Source: Candidatus Giovannonibacteria bacterium
GTDB taxonomy: Bacteria; Patescibacteriota; Minisyncoccia; UBA11713; 2-01-FULL-45-33
Direction of reading: 5' to 3'
Assembly (NCBI GenBank): GCA_016176295.1
Contig: JACOXN010000012.1
Span: 5,290 to 39,662, forward strand
DNA length: 34,373 nt
Shown here in pieces: positions 7,292 through 13,443 of this stretch. The notes beneath the pieces are model-generated. The model searched no databases. It was not told the DNA's origin and saw only the letters and a program-made list of their open reading frames with translations. The translations under genes were made by a program, and so were the position numbers. The stretch's first letter is position 1; each line of letters begins with the position of its first letter.

Positions 7292-7861
7292 ATGGAAATA
7301 GGAACTATCACGCGCCTTTTGGATTATTATTTCGGAAATTCAAAATATTCACGTGAGGTTATCAGGGCAGGAATAATATTTTTTAACGATATTCCCCCCG
7401 ACAAAGCAACTGATCAAGAACAAGCCTTTTTTAATGAATGGTTTGTTTTTGATTTCATTTTGAGTAACGGCAAAACCCCACTACAAGATTTTTACGACCG
7501 AAATCCGTATAATTATAATTTTGCGCGCTTGCAAATTTATAAAAACTTGCAAAAGAACGAATATGGGCTTTACGAAGTTTCGGATATAGAAAAAGGTAAA
7601 TCTATGGCATTAAAAAATCTTCGGTCCGGCAAATCATATAAAGTGCGTGAATATTCAGCTTCTTTTCAATTGAATACTGGGGAATTATTTTTTAGCAGAG
7701 TTGCGGACTTGGGAGATCACTTTGAATTGGTAGGGGCCGATTCATTTAAAATGCCGCCTGAATCAAAAAAAATTTTAGTTGAAGAATTTGGTTCTGTTCC
7801 GGAAGAAATTGTAAATCCAAAAATTTTAAAAGATACGATGTGCGCTGCTGGGTTGTTATAG
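7292..7861 (+). CDS. Hypothetical protein
   Basis: I do not recognise a named family. The 189-residue protein is soluble, acidic to neutral, without signal peptide or membrane helix. The first half is helical (SREVIRAGIIFFNDIPPDK) and contains FFNEWFVFDFILSNGKTPLQDF, an aromatic motif I associate with some uncharacterised bacterial proteins. The second half looks beta-rich (YGLYEVSDIEKGKSMALKNL, SASFQLNTGELFFSRVADLGDHFELVGADSF). Codons are more A/T-rich than in flanking housekeeping genes, which could mean recent acquisition. It has its own promoter and appears leaderless. The protein ends MCAAGLL with no obvious domain after it; it may be full length. Confidence 0.7.
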   Translation: MEIGTITRLLDYYFGNSKYSREVIRAGIIFFNDIPPDKATDQEQAFFNEWFVFDFILSNGKTPLQDFYDRNPYNYNFARLQIYKNLQKNEYGLYEVSDIEKGKSMALKNLRSGKSYKVREYSASFQLNTGELFFSRVADLGDHFELVGADSFKMPPESKKILVEEFGSVPEEIVNPKILKDTMCAAGLL

Positions 7862-7914
7862 TTCCCAGCAAAATCCTTCATTTCTTTATTAGAAACGATT
7901 AAATCATAACCACC

Positions 7915-7941
7915 TTTGACCTAAACTTAGTTTAGGTCAAA
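7915..7941. repeat. Odd-centred palindrome upstream of gpmI
   Basis: A perfect inverted repeat with 13-bp arms and a single central base: TTTGACCTAAACT, T, AGTTTAGGTCAAA. It is not followed by a T tract on the plus strand. It sits 5 nt before a second palindrome (7947-7967). Confidence 0.8.
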
Positions 7942-7946
7942 AGCAG

Positions 7947-7967
7947 CTTGGCTGTCCGACAGCCAAG
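7947..7967. repeat. Odd-centred palindrome shared with fpg
   Basis: CTTGGCTGTC, C, GACAGCCAAG: 10-bp perfect arms with one central base. The 24 bases from 7947 match 12564-12587 inside fpg with one difference, so this is a dispersed repeat rather than a local terminator. gpmI starts 46 nt downstream. Confidence 0.8.
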
Positions 7968-8013
7968 TGAGGTTATCGAAAATTATCGATAAAAATGTTA
8001 AAATTAATCCATA

Positions 8014-9585
8014 ATGCCGAAAAATTATAAACCTGTGGTGCTCATAGTTTTGGATGGATTCGGAGTAAATCTTTCCGCTCCGGAGTCCACATGGAAGCAC
8101 GCCGAAATGCCGACTTTTCGTGAAATGGAAAAATATTATCCCTACACCACTTTGCAGGCTTCGGGAGTTGCCGTAGGTCTTCCTTGGGGCGTGGAAGGGA
8201 ACAGCGAAGTCGGGCACTTTACGATGGGAGCAGGGAAAGCTCTTTATCTTCACCTCCCGCGTATCATCATGTCCATACACGACGGTTCGTTTTTCAAAAA
8301 TACTGCCTTTGTAGAGGCGGGGGAATTCGTGAAAAAAGATAGCGGCGGTTTCCACATAATGGGTCTTTTTTCTAGCGGCTCGGTGCACGCTTACATGGAC
8401 CACCTTTATGCTCTCTTGGATTTTGCAAAAAACAACGCCTTAAATAAAACTTACCTCCATCTTTTTACTGACGGACGAGATGCACCGCCGAAGGAAGCGG
8501 CCCAGGCGATTGCGCTCCTTGAAGAACGGCTTGCCGCCGAATATCCTTTTGTAAAAATTGCTTCCGTCATCGGGCGCGCTTTCGCCATGGACCGTGACGA
8601 CAACTGGGATAAGATAGCTACGGCTTACCGCTGTCTCACCGAGGGTTCGTCGGAAAGATTCCGCCTCGCTTCGCAATATGTGACCGATGAGTACAATTCG
8701 GGCAGCATTGACGAAACATTGCCTCCGGCTTCCTTGGACGGCAATGAAGGGAGGATCCAGGCGGGGGACGCGGTCGTCTTTTATAATTTTCGCGAAGATT
8801 CCGCGCGTGAGCTCACTTCCGCTTTTATCTCGGATAATTTTTCGGGTTTTGACAGAAAAAAAATAGCGGACCTCTTTTTTGTGACCATGACCGAATACGA
8901 TAAACGTTTTCCGGCAAGGGTTGCTTTCTCTCCCCTGGACGTTACTTGGCCTTTGGCCCGCGTGATATCCGATGCCGGATTAAAACAGCTTCATATCGCC
9001 GAAACCGAAAAGTATGCCCATGTCACATATTTTTTTAACGGCGGCAAGGAACAGCCCTATGACAAGGAAGAGCGCATACTCATTCCTTCGCCTCAGGTGC
9101 CGAGCTTCGATGAGGTACCGGAAATGTCGGCTTCAAAAATAATGGAAAGGGTGATGGAAAACATTTCCAATTATGATTTTATTCTGATTAACTTCGCAAA
9201 CGCCGATATGGTGGGTCACACCGGAAATTTTAAAGCGACAGTGAACGCGCTTGAGATACTGGATTTTTCGGTTGGAGCTCTCATTACCAAAATAATGGAA
9301 ATCGGCGGAGTCGCCATCGTCACGGCGGACCACGGGAACGCCGAGGAAAAAATTTACAGCCAAACCGGAGAAAAGCGCACAAAACACACGGCAAACCCGA
9401 TCCCGTTCTTTGTTGTGGCGAATGAGTTCAAAAAAAACTCCCCCCGAACGGAGGACGAAATAAATTTAAGATATAAAAAAGTAGGCGGCCTTTTAAGCGA
9501 CGTCGCGCCGACCGTAATACAGCTTCTTGGGCTCCGAAAACCAGGCGACATGACCGGCGTGGACATTCTTCCGAAGATCTTATAG
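8014..9585 (+). CDS. gpmI: 2,3-bisphosphoglycerate-independent phosphoglycerate mutase
   Basis: Interconverts 3- and 2-phosphoglycerate in lower glycolysis using two Mn ions and a phosphoserine intermediate. The 523-residue length is normal. Visible motifs: VLIVLDGFG at the N-terminus (metal Asp14), GNSEVGH with the catalytic Ser64, HLFTDGRDAPP, the Arg-rich IGRAFAMDRDDNWDK, the second metal site in INFANADMVGHTGN, and TADHGNAEEK near the C-terminus with KHTANPIPF. All active-site parts are present. A TAAAAT box ends 9 nt before the ATG; no Shine-Dalgarno is seen. It converges with clpP, and the two stops are only 4 nt apart with no hairpin between, so the transcripts probably overlap. Confidence 0.97.
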   Translation: MPKNYKPVVLIVLDGFGVNLSAPESTWKHAEMPTFREMEKYYPYTTLQASGVAVGLPWGVEGNSEVGHFTMGAGKALYLHLPRIIMSIHDGSFFKNTAFVEAGEFVKKDSGGFHIMGLFSSGSVHAYMDHLYALLDFAKNNALNKTYLHLFTDGRDAPPKEAAQAIALLEERLAAEYPFVKIASVIGRAFAMDRDDNWDKIATAYRCLTEGSSERFRLASQYVTDEYNSGSIDETLPPASLDGNEGRIQAGDAVVFYNFREDSARELTSAFISDNFSGFDRKKIADLFFVTMTEYDKRFPARVAFSPLDVTWPLARVISDAGLKQLHIAETEKYAHVTYFFNGGKEQPYDKEERILIPSPQVPSFDEVPEMSASKIMERVMENISNYDFILINFANADMVGHTGNFKATVNALEILDFSVGALITKIMEIGGVAIVTADHGNAEEKIYSQTGEKRTKHTANPIPFFVVANEFKKNSPRTEDEINLRYKKVGGLLSDVAPTVIQLLGLRKPGDMTGVDILPKIL

Positions 9586-9589
9586 AAAA

Positions 9590-10225
9590 TTATTTCTTTA
9601 TCTTTGCTTCGCCGGTGACGGCGCTTTTTGACTTGAGAATGGTGTCTACGAGTCCGTATTTTTTGGCATCCTCTGCGTCCATGTAAAAATTGCGGTCGGT
9701 GTCCCTTTCAATACTGGCTAAAGGCTGGTCGGTATGAGCGGATAATATTTTATTGATTTTCTCCCTGATATGGACGATGTGCTTGGCATCAATGGCAATA
9801 TCGGAGGCCTGCCCTTCTGAAGAACCCAAAACCTGGTGTATCATAACTTCCGAATTGGGGAGAGCATAGCGCTTTCCTTTGGCTCCGCCGGCCAGGAGCA
9901 CGGCTGCGCCCGAAGCTGCGAGCCCAACGCACATGGTGGCGACATCCGGCTTGATATGCTGCATCGTGTCGTATATCGCCAAAGTGGCCGAAACCGACCC
10001 GCCTGGTGAATTAATGTAGAGATACACATCCTTTTTAGGGTCCTGTGATTCCAGGAATAACAGCTGAGCTATGATGGTGTTGGCGACTGGATCCATGATG
10101 GGACCCCCCAAAAAAACTATCCGGTCTTTTAAAAGCCTGGAAAAAATATCGTAGGCTCTCTCGCCATACTGTTCTTTTTCAATAACCGTCGGGACAAGAT
10201 AATTGTTGTAAATTTCTTTTTTCAT
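9590..10225 (-). CDS. clpP: ATP-dependent Clp protease proteolytic subunit, Asn in triad
   Basis: Barrel-forming serine peptidase that degrades proteins fed by Clp ATPases. The 211 residues match ClpP throughout: [23 protein letters not shown] with the nucleophile Ser105, and MIHQVLG with His130. Aligned on B. subtilis ClpP (Ser98, His123, Asp172), the third triad residue falls at position 179, inside [10 protein letters not shown]; it is Asn (codon AAT), where nearly all ClpPs have Asp. Listeria ClpP1 is a known case with Asn there and depends on a partner ClpP2. The gene follows tig with a 10-nt gap, the common tig-clpP order; clpX is not in this window. Confidence 0.95.
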   Translation of the reverse strand: MKKEIYNNYLVPTVIEKEQYGERAYDIFSRLLKDRIVFLGGPIMDPVANTIIAQLLFLESQDPKKDVYLYINSPGGSVSATLAIYDTMQHIKPDVATMCVGLAASGAAVLLAGGAKGKRYALPNSEVMIHQVLGSSEGQASDIAIDAKHIVHIREKINKILSAHTDQPLASIERDTDRNFYMDAEDAKKYGLVDTILKSKSAVTGEAKIKK

Positions 10226-10235
10226 AAAGTATATT

Positions 10236-11222
10236 TTACTTGTTTTTCTCTAAAAAGTCAAATATCATTTCATGCTGTATCCGGCCGAAAAGGTATTCTC
10301 TGATGTTCTCGCGGGAAGTTTTTTTCTTCTCTTCCTCGGAAAGGCCGCGGAAAACTTCTTCGGATTTGGCATTTAAAACATCGGCTGCCGGAAAAATATT
10401 CTGCTCCCGCGCGATCTTCCGCAATGTCAGGCCGAATTTCACGCGTTTCTTCGCTTCCGCGTCCCACTCTTTTTTCAGTTTCTCCTCTGTTTTTTTTACA
10501 TGTTTTAAATAAGCTTCCCATTCAAGCCCCATGCCGGCCAGACTGGCTTTGAGCTCTCTCACCATTTTTTCAATCTCATACTCGAGAAGCGCGGGTGGCA
10601 ATTCAATTTTTACTCCTTCGGTTATTTTTTCCAGAAATTCTATCCTTTTTTCTTCTTTGGCTTTCGTTTCTTTTTCGAAACTAATATTCTTCCGCACTGA
10701 TTCTTTCATTTCTTCAGAACCAAAATCTTTCTGATTCTCTGCTCCCGTTGCGGATTTATCTTCGGCTTGTCCTTTTTTTAAATAATCTAAAGTTTGCTTT
10801 ATTTCTTCATCGCTCACCGAAACTTGCACTTCCCTTGAAAAAATTTCTTTGGCCGCCTCTATATAATCCGGAAGAGCCATCTCAGGAATAGTTGCCGCGG
10901 TTATCTTAAATTCCATAGGGTTGCCGCGGGCCAGTTTGGTTATGGAAACCTCCGGCCGGCCTATAAGCTCCAACTTTTCCTCGCGTATTATTTTGGGCCA
11001 TTCTTCCTGGAGCGCCCGCTCCGCAGCACTTTCCAAAAGCGCGTGCTCGCCTATCTTCCCCATGACCATTTTTTCCGGCGCGGTGCCTTTTCTGAAACCG
11101 GGAAGATTAAGGTTTTCTTTAGCCTCTTTTACCGCTTTGACAAAAAATTTTTCCAGTTCTTCGGCCGGGATCTGCCCCGTCACTTCTATTTCCGACTTGG
11201 CGAGTTTTTTTATGGTAAACAT
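10236..11222 (-). CDS. tig: Trigger factor without PPIase domain
   Basis: Ribosome-bound chaperone that shields nascent chains. In the 328-residue product the N-terminal ribosome-binding domain is clear (GFRKGTAPE, residues 42-50, is the ribosome-docking loop), and the C-terminal part is the long helical chaperone region. After the N-domain the sequence passes directly into the charged linker ([21 protein letters not shown]), leaving no room for the FKBP-type prolyl isomerase domain; E. coli trigger factor has about 430 residues. The start is MFTIKKL at 11222; an upstream TTG is in frame but lies inside the promoter. A -10 box ends 7 nt before the ATG, so the tig-clpP message is probably leaderless. 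Confidence 0.93.
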   Translation of the reverse strand: MFTIKKLAKSEIEVTGQIPAEELEKFFVKAVKEAKENLNLPGFRKGTAPEKMVMGKIGEHALLESAAERALQEEWPKIIREEKLELIGRPEVSITKLARGNPMEFKITAATIPEMALPDYIEAAKEIFSREVQVSVSDEEIKQTLDYLKKGQAEDKSATGAENQKDFGSEEMKESVRKNISFEKETKAKEEKRIEFLEKITEGVKIELPPALLEYEIEKMVRELKASLAGMGLEWEAYLKHVKKTEEKLKKEWDAEAKKRVKFGLTLRKIAREQNIFPAADVLNAKSEEVFRGLSEEEKKKTSRENIREYLFGRIQHEMIFDFLEKNK

Positions 11223-11229
11223 TTTATAA

Positions 11230-11258
11230 AATGTACCACGTTTCTTTGCGTATCTCAA
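11230..11258 (-). promoter_or_regulatory. Promoter of tig-clpP, leaderless
   Basis: On the minus strand TTGAGA, 17 nt, TACATT. The -10 box ends 7 nt before the tig ATG and no Shine-Dalgarno is present. A 33-bp palindrome (11261-11293) begins 3 nt upstream of the -35 box. Confidence 0.55.
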
Positions 11259-11260
11259 CT

Positions 11261-11293
11261 AAAAGTGGTCAACATTCAATGTTGACCACTTTT
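11261..11293. repeat. 33-bp odd-centred palindrome at the tig promoter
   Basis: Perfect inverted repeat with 16-bp arms and one central base: AAAAGTGGTCAACATT, C, AATGTTGACCACTTTT. It abuts the -35 box of tig and lies 23 nt beyond the terminator of the small minus-strand operon. It could be an operator, a terminator-like hairpin or a dispersed repeat; the architecture matches those at 7915, 7947 and 20390. Confidence 0.85.
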
Positions 11294-11316
11294 GCCGTAA
11301 AAAAAGTCGGGAGGAA

Positions 11317-11346
11317 TAAAAAACAGCCGCAAGTAAAAACTCGCGG
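11317..11346 (-). terminator. Terminator of the two-gene small operon
   Basis: On the minus strand CCGCGAGT pairs with ACTTGCGG (one mismatch) and is followed by CTGTTTTTTATT. It begins 9 nt after the stop of the zinc-ribbon gene. Confidence 0.75.
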
Positions 11347-11355
11347 TTCTGTTGG

Positions 11356-11526
11356 TCAGTTGATCAATCGAAATGTTTCCGGCCGTGGCTCCTGGCCTGA
11401 TAGAAAAAAAGAAGCCAGACAGTTACTGCAACTCACGATTGGTTCGTTCGTAATCAGATCGTAACCAATCGTCTCAGCGGTTTCACCGCACACCGGGCAA
11501 ATTTGCAACGGTACGTTTTTGTTCAT
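11356..11526 (-). CDS. Small zinc-ribbon protein (56 aa)
   Basis: A gene too short for usual gene calling. It starts MNKNVPLQICPVCGETAE and has two knuckles, CPVC (Cys10, Cys13) and CSNC (Cys33, Cys36), so it should fold as a rubredoxin-like zinc ribbon. AAGGAG lies 6 nt before the ATG, which directly follows the TAG of the upstream gene (11527-11529), so the two are coupled. A terminator follows within 10 nt. The function is unknown; such ribbons bind nucleic acid or protein partners. Support comes from the Shine-Dalgarno, the paired Cys motifs, the tight junction, and the flanking promoter and terminator. Confidence 0.72.
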   Translation of the reverse strand: MNKNVPLQICPVCGETAETIGYDLITNEPIVSCSNCLASFFLSGQEPRPETFRLIN

Positions 11527-11667
11527 CTACAACTCCTTCACCTCGCGCAGTTCTTTGCGGAACTTTTCCGTTTCCGCTCTGTGCCGCGTGAGTGATTTTT
11601 TAACCCAGCGGTTAAACCACCATACTAGAACTAAAAAACCTCCTCCGGTCATTAACGGTATCCACAT
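11527..11667 (-). CDS. Small single-helix membrane protein (46 aa)
   Basis: First gene of a two-gene minus-strand unit. The product starts MWIPLMTGGGFLVLVWWF, a single membrane helix (residues about 2-19), followed by a basic, charged cytoplasmic tail of about 27 residues (VKKSLTRHRAETEKFRKELREVKEL) that looks like a short coiled coil. GGAG lies 6 nt before the ATG (AAAGGAGATAAAA), the best Shine-Dalgarno in the region. The long, highly structured leader upstream suggests the unit is regulated at the RNA level. No family recognised; small one-helix proteins of this form often regulate or scaffold larger membrane complexes, which here is speculation. Confidence 0.7.
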   Translation of the reverse strand: MWIPLMTGGGFLVLVWWFNRWVKKSLTRHRAETEKFRKELREVKEL

Positions 11668-11964
11668 TTTTATCTCCTTTTTCTATTTTTTTCTTCAAAG
11701 AGCCCGTCAAAACCACCATTCCAAAATTTTTTTCAAAAAAATGGAATGGGAACTTTGATGGACCGGGCTCGCTTATTTGCAAAAAATCCCGGTAACGCAG
11801 CAGTAAGTTACTGTCGCAATATGCAAGCGAGCCCGTGCGCGCGTTGGCGCATTGAAACGGCAGGTTCTTTTAACACCGAAAATAAGTCTCGGCCATGCCC
11901 CTATCCTCCGCCGCAGAGTTCAATGTTAGATCAAACCCTTTTTAAGAACATTCAATCTCTTCTC
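11668..11964 (-). promoter_or_regulatory. Long structured 5' leader with possible leader peptide
   Basis: About 300 nt lie between the mapped promoter and the first small gene. On the minus strand it holds GGGCTCGCTT pairing with AAGCGAGCCC (11764-11836) around a smaller CAGTAA-C-TTACTG hairpin, then a long imperfect hairpin (11699-11770) with CCATTCCA / TGGAATGG and T7/A7 runs. GGGCTC occurs three times, so alternative pairings are possible. Before these, GGAGG and a 9-codon frame (MAETYFRC, 11870-11896) could be a leader peptide. Mutually exclusive stems plus a leader peptide would suit attenuation or a riboswitch, but I match no known class. The stretch could also be a stand-alone RNA. Confidence 0.5.
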
Positions 11965-11970
11965 ACTCGC

Positions 11971-11999
11971 ATATTATCACGGATATATGAAGATGTCAA
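11971..11999 (-). promoter_or_regulatory. Strong sigma-70 promoter of the small operon
   Basis: On the minus strand TTGACA, 17 nt, TAATAT: a perfect -35 box, ideal spacing and a near-consensus -10. It lies between the fpg stop and the leader. Confidence 0.75.
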
Positions 12000-12031
12000 T
12001 AGCTCCGAATTGAATTCAATTCTGAAGTGCA

Positions 12032-12832
12032 TCACTTCTGATGCTTCGGACAAAAGCAGGCGGAGCGCTGGGAGATGACAAGGCGCTCCATGATTGTACC
12101 GTCTTTGGAACATTTTTCTCCTTCACGGGCGTAGACCTTGCGGATACGAAAGTAGCCTCCCTCGGAACCGTCAGGCTTTCGGTAATCACTGAAGCTTGTG
12201 CCCTCTTTTTTGATCGCCAGACGCAAAACTTTTTTTACGGCGGTATGAATATGTTTCAATTCTTTTTCCGTGAGCGAGTCCGCGCGCCGCAACGGGTGGA
12301 TCTCCGCGTGCCACAAAATTTCATCGGAATATATGTTGCCGATGCCGCTGATCAATTTTTGATTCAGCAAGATATTTTTTATAACTCCTTTTCTTTTTCG
12401 GATTATTTCTTTAAATTCCGATAGCGGAACCGCTAAGGCGTCCGGGCCGATCGTGAATTTATTCCCTTTTCCCAGCAGACGCACCCAGCCGAATTTTCGG
12501 ATGTCGTGGAGCGCGAGATATTTTCCGCCGCTCAATTTAATCCAAAAATGAATATGTTTTTCACTTGGCTGTTCGACAGCCAAGTGAAGTAATTTCCCAC
12601 TCATCATAAGATGAATTGCCAGGGTTTCACCGCCTGAAAGCCGCAGACAAATATTTTTTCCTTCGCGGTCCACTTTTTCGATGGTTTTACCTTTTGCCCT
12701 TTTGATGATCTGCTCGAAATTTCCGCCACGGAAAAGCCGTGGCGTATCGGTACACATAGCGGTTATTTTTTTTCCTTGCAGCCGCAATTTTAAATGTCTG
12801 ACTATTGTTTCTACTTCCGGTAGTTCTGGCAT
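12032..12832 (-). CDS. mutM: Formamidopyrimidine-DNA glycosylase, altered zinc finger
   Basis: Base-excision repair glycosylase/AP lyase that removes 8-oxoguanine and FaPy lesions. The mature N-terminus PELPEVETIVRHL is canonical: Pro1 (after Met removal) is the nucleophile and Glu2 and Glu5 follow. The helix-two-turn-helix SGIGNIYSDEILWHAEIHP is intact. The C-terminal zinc finger is unusual: positions normally Cx2C...Cx2C read C241-x2-D244 ... C261-x2-H264, with an extra Cys259. Residues HLAVEQPSE in a surface loop are encoded by a palindromic repeat (12561-12587). Length (266) is normal. No Shine-Dalgarno is seen; a weak TACACA-17-AATACT promoter could make it leaderless. Confidence 0.95.
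   Translation of the reverse strand: MPELPEVETIVRHLKLRLQGKKITAMCTDTPRLFRGGNFEQIIKRAKGKTIEKVDREGKNICLRLSGGETLAIHLMMSGKLLHLAVEQPSEKHIHFWIKLSGGKYLALHDIRKFGWVRLLGKGNKFTIGPDALAVPLSEFKEIIRKRKGVIKNILLNQKLISGIGNIYSDEILWHAEIHPLRRADSLTEKELKHIHTAVKKVLRLAIKKEGTSFSDYRKPDGSEGGYFRIRKVYAREGEKCSKDGTIMERLVISQRSACFCPKHQK
12561..12587. repeat. Palindromic repeat inside mutM
   Basis: TCACTTGGCTGT, TCG, ACAGCCAAGTGA: perfect 12-bp arms with a 3-nt centre, inside the coding sequence. The right 24 bases match 7947-7970 with one difference. It falls in a loop of the glycosylase that varies in length between species, which explains why it could be tolerated. Confidence 0.8.
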
Positions 12833-12894
12833 GTGTGTAGTATTGCATGTGTCGTCGGTATTGTGTAGAAGTGCGAACCCAATTTCAAATAAAA

Positions 12895-12917
12895 AATCCC
12901 GTTTATAGAACGAGATT
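12895..12917 (-). terminator. Terminator of the thiolase-DUF35 operon
   Basis: On the minus strand AAATCTCGTT pairs with AACGGGATTT (one mismatch), then TTTATTTG follows. It overlaps the stop of the DUF35 gene by position and ends the unit. Confidence 0.7.
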
Positions 12918-12918
12918 T

Positions 12919-13443
12919 TTATTCAACTGGCACAAAATACAAGTCCAAGCATGTGAAAGTCGGCATTCTTCTCGGTACCAAGCTTTGCCGGAATCTGGCT
13001 TTCACTTTCATACCGATTTTTACGTCCCCGGGGTCGCAATTTTCGAGGCGCGACATTATCTTTGTGTCGATGTTCGGTAATTCGACGTACACAATTATTG
13101 AAGGCAGTTTGGCTTCTACGCGCGCGAGGTCTTCTTCGTATCCGGCCCCGGGATAATGTACCACCGAAAAAGTGGTGACCTTGCCCGTGAGTTCGTTCGG
13201 TTTAAGCTCCATCCATTTCATCGGTTCCCAGCAGTTGGGGCAGTCGGACCTCGGCGGCAGATAGGCAAAGCCGAGGCATGCGGGGTTTTCGCACTTGGTG
13301 TACAGAAGCTTGTGTTCCGAAAGACCGTGGAAAAATTTCGATATCATTCCGTAGTTGTGCACGTGCTCTCCGGAGCGTGGGATTAGAATTCTCAGAGGTT
13401 CGCGGCTTACAACCGCATTTTTTTCTTCGTATTGTGTTTTCAT
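12919..13443 (-). CDS. DUF35 zinc-ribbon/OB-fold protein
   Basis: Acyl-CoA-handling partner protein of thiolase-superfamily enzymes. The 174 residues have an N-terminal helix region (YGMISKFFHGLSEHKLLYTKC), a rubredoxin-like zinc ribbon with C-x4-C (CENPAC) and CPNC about 20 residues later, then an OB-fold (GKVTTFSVVHYPGAGYEE, PSIIVYVELPN, VKIGMKVKARFR). In archaea DUF35 proteins bridge thiolase and HMG-CoA synthase. In actinobacterial steroid breakdown (ChsH2-Ltp2) they support a thiolase-fold aldolase. The first four bases of the gene overlap the thiolase stop (ATGA at 13440-13443), so the pair is coupled and the proteins likely form a complex. Confidence 0.9.
   Translation of the reverse strand: MKTQYEEKNAVVSREPLRILIPRSGEHVHNYGMISKFFHGLSEHKLLYTKCENPACLGFAYLPPRSDCPNCWEPMKWMELKPNELTGKVTTFSVVHYPGAGYEEDLARVEAKLPSIIVYVELPNIDTKIMSRLENCDPGDVKIGMKVKARFRQSLVPRRMPTFTCLDLYFVPVE

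Noticed and set aside
11746-12078. A 110-codon plus-strand frame in the tig-mutM gap
   Set aside because: It runs antisense through the structured leader and into mutM, has no Shine-Dalgarno, and the minus strand there carries a better-supported promoter and genes.
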